Positions 56,331 to 64,000 of a DNA stretch of 64,000 nt are shown piece after piece (positions within the stretch are counted from its first letter, which is position 1; every line of letters begins with the position of its first letter). The notes under the pieces are model-generated. The model was not told the origin of the DNA, ran no database searches, and worked only from the letters and a program-made list of their open reading frames with translations. Made by a program: the position numbers and the translations under genes. The stretch spans positions 1,302,001-1,366,000 of the forward strand of contig JBCAMK010000018.1 in assembly GCA_038503065.1 (NCBI GenBank), read 5' to 3'. The stretch is from Paragyromitra xinjiangensis (taxonomy: Eukaryota > Ascomycota > Pezizomycetes > Pezizales > Discinaceae).

Positions 56331-59300
56331 GTGCATACAAACATATCCAAAAACGAACAGGATCAAGACCATCTATCAAGCGAAGGAACTATCTCGGCTG
56401 AACACGCGTTAATGATGGTGCCCCCTAATAATCCGGATCGCCTCACGCTCCTGCAAAGTCTAGCAGAGAAGCATTTCCTAAAATACAACAAAACAAGATC
56501 TACCGCACACATTCAAACAGCCATCGAATGGGCTGAGAAAGCGGTAGTAGCTATGGACCCCAAAGACCCCGAGCGAGCAGTATACCTCGGGACATTAGGC
56601 AACTGGTGGTTCTATAAATACGAACAAACGCGCTCTCTAGACGATCTTCGAGCATCCATTGAACGAGCAGAGGAATCAATAGCAACTGCACCTGCAGACC
56701 ATCCCTACACAGCTTTCGGTCTCTATAACCTAAGCCAAAGGTTATACTCTAGATATGAGCGGACAAATTGCATCGATGACCTTCAATCATCTATTGAACG
56801 AGTTGCGGAAGCGGTAGAACTTACACCTCTCGGTCACCGAAACCGGACAACTTTCATGAATAGCCTGAGTATTCAGATAGCGTCCCGGTATCAACGGCTG
56901 GGTGACCCAAAAGACCTGCAGGCGGCTATCCAATGGGCTGAGGAGATAGTTTCGTGTGCACCCCCGGAAGACCCTGATCGAGCAATGCACCTTAGCAATT
57001 TGGCAAACAGATTGACCGCCGAGTTTCATCGGACTGGTGTCGAAGAAGTCCTTCAGATAGCTATCCAACGATCTAAGGAGGCACTGATAGCTGCGCCACC
57101 AGGACATCCGTATCGAGCATCATGCCTCATGGGCTTAGGAACCAAACTGTTCTATAGGCACGACAGGACCGGCTCAATAGAAGACCTCCAAGCAGCAATT
57201 GACCGAAGTCAGGAAGCAGCTGCAATTATGCCTCTCGATCATTGCCATCGAGTCGGACTCATGGCCAACTTAGGGAGTTTTCTAGATCGGAAATTTTCAT
57301 TAAAGGGAGGTATCGAAGATCTTGACGCAGCAATCGAGAATTCAGAAAAGGCGGTGGCAGCTGCTCCCCCAGGCGACATCAATAGAGCGAGTGCTCTCAA
57401 CAACCTTAGTATGGCTCTATACTCTAGGTACTCAGAAACTGGCATAATCGAAGACCTTGGGGCAGCCATCAGGCTTTCAGAAGAGGCTGTCGCAGATACA
57501 CCACCTAACCACCCCCAGCGAGCAATATATTATGCAAACCTAGGGAACAGACTGGCCTCTAGATATTTGCATACTGGAAATGTGGACGACATATCAGAAG
57601 CAATTGAACATATCGAAGAAGCACTGAAAGCCACGTCTTTGGAACATCCAAGTCGAGCAGCTAACCTTCATAATCTGAGCACCTGGCTACGTACTAGACT
57701 CGAACAGAATGGAGCTTTTGAGGATCTTTCGGCGGCCATGAAATACTCAGAAGAGGCAGTAAGCGCTACGCCTAAAGGACACCCCGATCGAGCTATGCAC
57801 CTCAATGGGCTAGCAAACGTGTTGAGTTCAAAATATGAATGGAGAGGCGCCATGCATGATCTCCAGGCGGCCATCAAGTGTGTGGAAGAGGCGGTGGCTG
57901 CTACATCCTTAGACAATCCCATTCGCGCATTATACCTCAGTAATTTGAGCTCCAAGCTAGGTGACCGGTATGCGCGTACAGGGGCTATGAGCGACTTGAG
58001 GATTTCCATTGATGCTATTTGGGAAGCAGTGATGGCTACGCCTCCAAATCGCCGTGATCGAGCAAGGCGTCTAAACACTTTGAGTTTACGCTTGAGTACT
58101 CGATATCAACGAATAGGAGATATAGGCGATCTACAAGCGGCTATCAGATGGGCGGAGGAGGCAGTAACGGCTACCCCTAAAGGAGATATCGACCGAGGGA
58201 TGATCTTGAATAATTTGGGCCGCCATTTAGTGTTCAGATACGAACGAAAAGGGGCCTTGAGCGATCTTGATAGGGCTATCATGATGACAAGGGAAGCAAT
58301 CTCGATTTCACCTCCTAACTTCCCCAATCGAGCAAGAAGGCTCAACAACTTGGGCGATAGACTGAGTGTCAAATACACGCAAACAAAAGATTCGACCGAT
58401 CTTCAGGAAGCAATCAAAAGTATTCGAGAGGCAGTTGCCAGCTTACCACCAGATTATCCTGAAAAGGCTGGGTACCTCAATAACCTCAGCTTTAATCTAC
58501 GAAAGTCCTTCGAGGATACAGGAACTACCGAAGACCTCCAGGCAGCTATTCGCCTGGCCGAAATAGCAGTGGCTTCTACCCCTTCGGATCATCCGGACCG
58601 GGCAATGTACCTTAAAAACTTAGGGATGGGGCTACGACGCAGGTATGAGCAGGCTGGTAACCTTACCGATCGCGATTATGCCATGAAATCGTGGAAAGAA
58701 GCTGTCGCCTTGAAATTTGCGCCTCCAAGTACTCGCGTCAACGTGGCACAACACCTTGGTGTCATGCTCGAGGAAGATGAGGACTGGATAGGGGCATGTG
58801 ATGCCATGGCGGAAGCCGTGAATTTGCTTCCCCTCTGCAGTTCGCGGGCGTTACAGCAGGGAGATCAGCAGGAAATTGTTGCCCGATATTTTGGCCTCGC
58901 CTCCAGGGCTGCGGCTATGGCATTGCAAGCTGGGAAATCAGCCTTCGATGCTGTGAGGCTCTTGGAGCTTGGTCGATGTGTCATAGCCAGCCTACAACTC
59001 GATACTAGGACTGATCTTACAGACCTACACTTCAAATACCCAGCTTTGGCGAGTAGGTTTGAGGAACTTCGCAATGAGTTGAATTCACCGATAGATACAT
59101 CCTCGGAGTCCTCGGAGTCCTTATCTTCTCGGCGTCACGTAGCTAGTGAACAGTTAGATGAGATTATCGCAGACGTCCGGCAACTCTCAGGATTCGAGAC
59201 CTTTCTCCTCCCCCCAACCGCAAATGATCTGATGAGTGCTGTTACTACCTCTTCGAACTCAATCGTATTCCTCAATGTCTCTTTTCGCTGCGACGCATTC

Positions 59301-60356
59301 ATTATCCAGGCAGACGCCATTTGGTCAATACAATTGCCGTCTCTAAATCTCCCCGACATCAGCGAAAGGGCTATTTTGTTGATGAAGAACACTCTCAGGA
59401 ACTATGACATGTTGGTAATGCTAGAATGGCTCTGGAAAAATGTGACCTGCCCTGTGCTCGAGGAATTAGGGCTAACGGACGCTGTTACTGGTGGAGATTG
59501 GCCTCGCGTATGGTGGATACCTACTGGGCCACTCTGTCTATTTCCGATCCACGCCGCCGGGCGCTATTTCGAAAAAACTTGTCACACGGTTCTCGATAGA
59601 GCGATGTCTTCTTATAGCCCTTCAGTGAGAACTTTGCTGCACCTTCTCCGGCAAAGAGCCCAAGAGAGTTGTAAACAAGCTTCACATAAAATTGTTCTCA
59701 TCTCGATGGAAAATACACCTAAGTATCCCAGACTTCCATACGCTAAACAGGAAGTCACTGAGTTGGATACCCTGCTCCCTACATCAATAAAAAAGGTTAA
59801 ATTGGAGGAACCATATAAGGCTAAAGTGCTTGACGCACTTGAAGGATGCACAATCTTTCATTTTGCTGGCCATGGTGAATCGCATCCTTCCGATCCGTCT
59901 AAAAGCTCGCTGCTTGTTGCAGGCGGTCCTGGGGCAAGGTTGACTGTGGGTGATATGATTGCCACCACCAAGCTCTATGGCAATCGACCGTTCCTTGCAT
60001 ACCTCTCTGCTTGCTCAACAGGTAACAACCAAGTTAGCCACCTACTAGATGAAGGGATACACATGATGGGAGCCTTTCAGCTTGCTGGGTTTCAGCACGT
60101 TATCGGATCCCTCTGGGAAGTCTCAGACTTGAAAAGTGCTGACGTAGCCGGAGGCGTCTATAAATGTTTGTTGGATGCCGATATGAGCCATGACTCCGTT
60201 GCGCGTGGGCTGCATATGGCTATCAGGGCCCTGCGAGATGGCCCTAGCTCCGCGGGCACAACCAGAAACGCGCGATTGATAGACGATGACGAAGTCTCAG
60301 AGCCTAGTATCGCCGACCCGCTCCTATGGGCCCCGTATGTTCATATTGGAATATAA
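56331..60356 (+). CDS. TPR-CHAT protein (caspase-like CHAT domain with ~17 TPR-like repeats)
   Basis: One open frame of 1,342 codons with no intron in the main part. The frame opens before the first ATG in frame (56412); either that is the start or a short upstream exon exists. About 17 repeats of ~43 aa follow the pattern 'RYERTG..EDLQAAI..AEEAV.ATP..HPDRA..L.NL'. After a spacer comes a C-terminal CHAT domain (caspase HetF associated with TPRs). The catalytic His is in 'FHFAGHGE' (about residue 1181) and Cys in 'YLSACSTG' (about 1228), followed by 'GSLWEVSD'. Both catalytic residues are present. Family knowledge: CHAT proteases with TPRs are common in fungi and in bacterial defence (for example the TPR-CHAT partner of type III-E CRISPR). 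The fungal targets are largely unknown. It is divergent from the caspase gene. Confidence 0.92.
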   Translation: MHTNISKNEQDQDHLSSEGTISAEHALMMVPPNNPDRLTLLQSLAEKHFLKYNKTRSTAHIQTAIEWAEKAVVAMDPKDPERAVYLGTLGNWWFYKYEQTRSLDDLRASIERAEESIATAPADHPYTAFGLYNLSQRLYSRYERTNCIDDLQSSIERVAEAVELTPLGHRNRTTFMNSLSIQIASRYQRLGDPKDLQAAIQWAEEIVSCAPPEDPDRAMHLSNLANRLTAEFHRTGVEEVLQIAIQRSKEALIAAPPGHPYRASCLMGLGTKLFYRHDRTGSIEDLQAAIDRSQEAAAIMPLDHCHRVGLMANLGSFLDRKFSLKGGIEDLDAAIENSEKAVAAAPPGDINRASALNNLSMALYSRYSETGIIEDLGAAIRLSEEAVADTPPNHPQRAIYYANLGNRLASRYLHTGNVDDISEAIEHIEEALKATSLEHPSRAANLHNLSTWLRTRLEQNGAFEDLSAAMKYSEEAVSATPKGHPDRAMHLNGLANVLSSKYEWRGAMHDLQAAIKCVEEAVAATSLDNPIRALYLSNLSSKLGDRYARTGAMSDLRISIDAIWEAVMATPPNRRDRARRLNTLSLRLSTRYQRIGDIGDLQAAIRWAEEAVTATPKGDIDRGMILNNLGRHLVFRYERKGALSDLDRAIMMTREAISISPPNFPNRARRLNNLGDRLSVKYTQTKDSTDLQEAIKSIREAVASLPPDYPEKAGYLNNLSFNLRKSFEDTGTTEDLQAAIRLAEIAVASTPSDHPDRAMYLKNLGMGLRRRYEQAGNLTDRDYAMKSWKEAVALKFAPPSTRVNVAQHLGVMLEEDEDWIGACDAMAEAVNLLPLCSSRALQQGDQQEIVARYFGLASRAAAMALQAGKSAFDAVRLLELGRCVIASLQLDTRTDLTDLHFKYPALASRFEELRNELNSPIDTSSESSESLSSRRHVASEQLDEIIADVRQLSGFETFLLPPTANDLMSAVTTSSNSIVFLNVSFRCDAFIIQADAIWSIQLPSLNLPDISERAILLMKNTLRNYDMLVMLEWLWKNVTCPVLEELGLTDAVTGGDWPRVWWIPTGPLCLFPIHAAGRYFEKTCHTVLDRAMSSYSPSVRTLLHLLRQRAQESCKQASHKIVLISMENTPKYPRLPYAKQEVTELDTLLPTSIKKVKLEEPYKAKVLDALEGCTIFHFAGHGESHPSDPSKSSLLVAGGPGARLTVGDMIATTKLYGNRPFLAYLSACSTGNNQVSHLLDEGIHMMGAFQLAGFQHVIGSLWEVSDLKSADVAGGVYKCLLDADMSHDSVARGLHMAIRALRDGPSSAGTTRNARLIDDDEVSEPSIADPLLWAPYVHIGI

Positions 60357-63054
60357 AATTTTCCAGAGGATCTACAAGGCGCAGCATTTTTTTTGTAGCT
60401 CTCTATCTCTTGCTATTTCTCCTTTTTTCATCTTTATCTACTTCATTAGGCACATATATTATCCTTAGATATTAGCCTTACTATGTATTTGTTTTCTTAC
60501 CTATTCTTGATAGAATCGCCACCGGAGCAGAGGGAGTTTCATCTGTTGAGTTGTTGGTTTTGTTAGTGCTGGCGGCTACTTCCTTAGCATGCACCTCTAG
60601 CGTGTTAGAGATACAATACTAAAAAGAGGGGTAGGATTACAGCTGGAGTGTTCCCGATTTTAGAAATAGGAAGTAGGGCTACTAGGTTTTGATAAATACC
60701 TTAATCTAGAGAATACCTGATTCTAAGAAATAGGCATTTTTTGAAATGCTGCATCAATACTAGATCCATTAAGTATTCACTAAAGTGCTGTACTACTCCA
60801 GGGTGTATTGTTTAATTGTACCTCCTTTTTCTATGTACTCAATGTTTTCCCTCAAAATTCTCACGATGTTTACCCCAATTCAAGGATGAAATTCTCATAA
60901 ATTTGGTTCATCCACAGCATCATCAATTCTCTACCTATATCTATGGGCATTTTAAAGTTGGGGAATACTTTTGAAAAATAAATTTTCATCTTGCTATACC
61001 TACTGTATTAAGTGGGCTGATAGTTCACTCACACCCGTGATATTTGATTCTGTAATTATTGAGCTCATCTCATCTCTGTGAAGTATAAGTGGTAGGCAGC
61101 GTGCTGGTGTGACTGCTAATCCTGTGCCCTGAGTGAAAGGTCAAAGGCCTAGGCAGCAGAGTGACAGACCCAGCCTAGGTCTGGCCTATTTTATGACCAG
61201 GGTTTGCTGCAGTGTTGGTACGGTGGTGCTACCATAGTCTCGTGCCAAGACTCTTAGTCAGCATCGCAAATAATAATCGTAACTCCACTTTGCTGCCTAT
61301 GAGGTGTACTGGAAGGAGGTGAGGTCAAGCACGTGATGACTAATCGATTACATAACCGAGCGATCTGGCGCGAGACTAGTGCTACCATATCCCCTAGAAT
61401 ATAGTAGTTACAGATAGCCCTAATTAACTCGGAATTATCCAAAATACCGAATTAAGAATACAATGCAGCAGGGCTATTAATATTCGTAGTCTCGCAACCT
61501 GACTTGTCACGTGGCCGGCCAATATATTCGCCATTGATCGACTGGTGAGAGAGACGAGAGAGCTCAACCAAAAACCCTTATTTAGAGCAAACGGACGACG
61601 ATTGCGAGACTAGGCTATTGGAGCAAATTCACCCGCTTTTTTGGTACTGTAGCTTCCCAATCTCGTGTGAAACAGCCTCCTAGAGAACAAGCTTAGACTG
61701 CAGAACAAAGTTGAAAGTTCTAGCAAGCACGGACTGCAGCTGCAGCTGGAGGCAAAGAGTCTATATTAAGGCTTATACTAGGGTCATCCCTCAAGCAATC
61801 AAGTCTCGATCCCTATTTTACAACATAGCGTTTCCTGTCAACTTCGAGTCAAATGGCTCAGTTTCTTACTCAGTCCAATTCGGGATGTGGATTAAATTGG
61901 CTGGTTGGTTGGGCAATTCGAACCGATTCAATGAGAACATGTACAGATCACTACGCAAAGTATATTCAAACTGCGAAGTTGAATCCTACAAATTAGGACC
62001 TAGGCATCAACGCTAACATTGAACGGGATAATATTTCCAGATCCGCCGGATATTTTTCCACAATGATCGAAATTCTTATCTAGAGGAAGCCGCAAGCATA
62101 TCCACTCGAACACATAACACATGGCAAACACCCACGGCTAATAATTTGTCGATTCGATTGAATGCAAAAAAATCCCGACCGTTTCTCTTGACTTGATGCT
62201 GACCTGGGCCGGATCAAATCGAATGGTCAAAGTTGGCTCGTGATGCATATTAATTGAGAACACTGGGTCTAAGTTACTATTGGAAATCGAAATCGATAAC
62301 GAGGCCGGAAGCGGCAGTGTTACATAATTCACAATTATTGATGAGGAGGGGAGCAAGTGGCCTGCTAAAGCTTTGAGGCTTGTTCTCCAACACACACGAC
62401 CCCTCTATCCCGGAATCTCCGCCCCAATCGAACAGCCCAATGTGCGGCGCGCGATAATGACGAATTTTGGGGTTAGTAGGCAATCATCCAAATCTGATAT
62501 TTCCGAGGAAGAGCTCGCCTAGAATAAAACGAGCCAGTCTGAATATAGGGTGATCCAGTACTAAATTCAGAATATTGCTTATTCACCCCTTCCGATTTCT
62601 ACGCACATATCGATATGCAACCATCTGCACAGCGCAGCTGCGCATACGTACAACATGACAGGTTAGTTCACGAATAGAAACCTAACCAAAAAATGATAGC
62701 GATAATCGAAGTATAGAAAACAGTTGTAGCTTGAAACAATAACTTGCTTTTACAATTGGCTCGATCGCCGCTAGCAGGCAAGCTCCTGCACGTATTATTT
62801 TCCCTTTCTTTATATTTTTTTTAGTATTTCACCCCCCAGTAGACTGATGGTGCATGGTTATTAGGGGCGAGTTTAGTTATGCCCAATACCTCCCTAATGA
62901 TTGCTTCCCATGCAGACCCCTTTAGATCTAGTTACTAAGTAGAAGCTCTCTCGCCTAGTCGATTTTGCCCTGCCGAGCACACCCAGCTTCCTCCACTTTC
63001 ATCAACTCAAATAAACCCCTAAATCGCTCGAGAACCTCCACGAAACAAGAACTG
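60357..63054. other. Gene-free interval of about 2.7 kb
   Basis: The A+T-rich downstream region of the CHAT gene is followed by mixed sequence with only short frames (at most 101 codons at 61711-62016, no domain). A C/T-rich leader with CACCCAG/TCCTCC motifs precedes the next gene at 62960-63050. I see no element boundaries. Confidence 0.5.
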
Positions 63055-63876
63055 ATGCGGAAAACGTGGATTGCAAGCGGTCTTCTTGCCCAGGATGCTG
63101 CTGGGCTTGGTCGCTTCGTCTTGAGTATCGAATACCCGGAACAAGATTTCTATAGCCCTTCCCCCGCCTCCATTACGGAGGAAAACGCCTCCTCTGTGCA
63201 GCTCGAGCCATTCCGCCAGACACTTACTCGGACGGAAGGCTCCAAGTTCCATACATTCTTAACAAATCTCTTGTCAACCACTTATTCCAAGCAAGAAGAA
63301 TCAACAACCGAGATCGAGTCCGCCGTTTGCAAGACCTACCAGTTGCTGAATTCAGGAGAATTCTTCCATAACGAATGCAGGACCGATTCGGCACGAAAGT
63401 GGTTAGAGCGTGCAATCAAGAGGAGGAGAGATGTCTATCTGACTGTCGGCATCAAGACCCTAGAAAACACTCACATCACTATAGGGCAACGGCGATCAAC
63501 CGGGTTGGGCGGACGTTTCGAACTCCCTATCGAACAGCCTACCCAGGTAGGGAGTATAGACCCTGACGTCGGTGCATCACGATCAAAGCAGATCAACCAG
63601 GCGACAAATTTCGTAGCGCCGGGAGAGCACATATATGCGGTGCAATACCGCAAGATCGAGTTCTCTTGGTTCTCCAGTCATAGCCTTGAAAAGGCCTCGC
63701 TCGAGAACGGGAACCGCTGGAAGATTTATCTTGGAGGGAGAGGAGATGATGAAGATGAGGAAGATGTTGTCGATGCGGAGATTCAAGATTACCCAGAAAG
63801 AGATGATCTGGAAGGCGATTGCGAAACATTCGATTTCGGAGATGACGAGATGTTGTATATTCTTGAGTCGGACTGA
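63055..63876 (+). CDS. Fungal protein of unknown function (273 aa) with 'IYAVQYRKI' motif
   Basis: ATG 63055 ('MRKTWIASGLLAQDAAGLGRFVLSIEYPEQDFY') is the first in-frame Met of an open frame that extends to 62965 without one, so the first residues are fairly secure. The protein has a helical N-part that includes 'SKFHTFLTNLLSTTY', a mid-part 'KRRRDVYLTVGIKTLENTHI', and then the stretch 'VAPGEHIYAVQYRKIEFSWFSS'. It ends in a strongly acidic tail ('DDEDEEDVVDAEIQDYPERDDLEGD'). I have the impression of similar proteins in other ascomycetes, often near NLR-like genes, but I cannot name a family or function. There is no signal peptide and no membrane helix. Long frames on the opposite strand are shadows. 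Its position near the NLR-caspase-CHAT cluster is suggestive only. Confidence 0.72.
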   Translation: MRKTWIASGLLAQDAAGLGRFVLSIEYPEQDFYSPSPASITEENASSVQLEPFRQTLTRTEGSKFHTFLTNLLSTTYSKQEESTTEIESAVCKTYQLLNSGEFFHNECRTDSARKWLERAIKRRRDVYLTVGIKTLENTHITIGQRRSTGLGGRFELPIEQPTQVGSIDPDVGASRSKQINQATNFVAPGEHIYAVQYRKIEFSWFSSHSLEKASLENGNRWKIYLGGRGDDEDEEDVVDAEIQDYPERDDLEGDCETFDFGDDEMLYILESD

Positions 63877-64000
63877 AGTTGGGAGTGGAAGAGACACTAC
63901 ATGCATGCAGGAGATCACAAGTGCCATTAAGAGTATCTTCCGCTAGTACGTGGAAGCAAACCTCCTCAGAGGTAGATATCAAGCGATTAAATAGCAACAT
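63877..64000. other. Downstream of the last gene to the window end
   Basis: 124 bp after the TGA stop, with no further feature recognised. Confidence 0.5.

Noticed and set aside
61711..62016. Possible small gene of 101 codons
   Set aside because: No domain, no supporting splice sites, ordinary length for chance.
1..64000. tRNA genes and CRISPR arrays
   Set aside because: I searched by eye for TTCGA-arm contexts and evenly spaced short repeats; none formed a cloverleaf, and the tandem repeats have no unique spacers.

Overview
This is a gene-sparse, repeat-rich window from a filamentous ascomycete (Pezizomycotina; a closer placement would be a guess). The evidence is short introns (about 50-70 nt, GTAAGT or GTATGT donors), the end of a secreted GH7 cellulase gene at the left edge, a large NLR-type NACHT protein, CHAT and caspase proteins, and Plavaka/CACTA-type DNA transposons.

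Layout. (1) 1-483: C-terminus of a GH7 cellobiohydrolase, followed by about 7.6 kb without a credible gene but with a 169-bp TA-flanked MITE. (2) 8084-11918 (-) and 42299-44432 (+): two multi-exon genes of unrecognised function that share a WS(S/T)PWD(S/T)(F/Y)M motif. They are arranged head to head but now stand about 30 kb apart, because a nest of transposons fills the gap. (3) About 13.3-41.3 kb: the transposon nest. A small inverted-repeat element (F) was split by a 25.7-kb TIR element (G, flanked by 7-bp CATGATC repeats). G carries a zinc-ribbon gene (-), an rve/DDE integrase gene (+) with one stop codon, a ~150-bp tandem array, and a JmjN/JmjC (KDM4-like) gene (+). Three CATCAG-ended elements (D, E, B') have entered the JmjC gene. 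Removing each element together with one copy of its 2-bp target duplication gives back a single open frame of 448 codons (stop included). D is a 14.9-kb Plavaka-type transposon with a decayed transposase, a DUF6532-like gene and a lysine-rich gene. Element C sits inside D's DUF6532-like gene, and element A sits inside C. Elements A, A', B and B' are transposase-less carriers of a 40-bp minisatellite that stays open in several reading frames. (4) 46.9-60.4 kb: a cluster with the components of fungal programmed cell death or allorecognition: a SesB-like hydrolase-NACHT-TPR receptor (-), a caspase-like protease (-) and, divergently, a large TPR-CHAT protease-like protein (+). (5) 63055-63876: a small protein of a fungal type whose function I do not know.

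How the parts relate. The transposon nest gives a relative insertion history (F, then G, then D, then C, then A) and a set of elements sharing the same ends. The right-hand part resembles the NACHT/TPR/caspase/CHAT toolkit that bacteria use in abortive-infection systems and fungi in heterokaryon incompatibility. That functional link is inferred from domain content and proximity, not shown.
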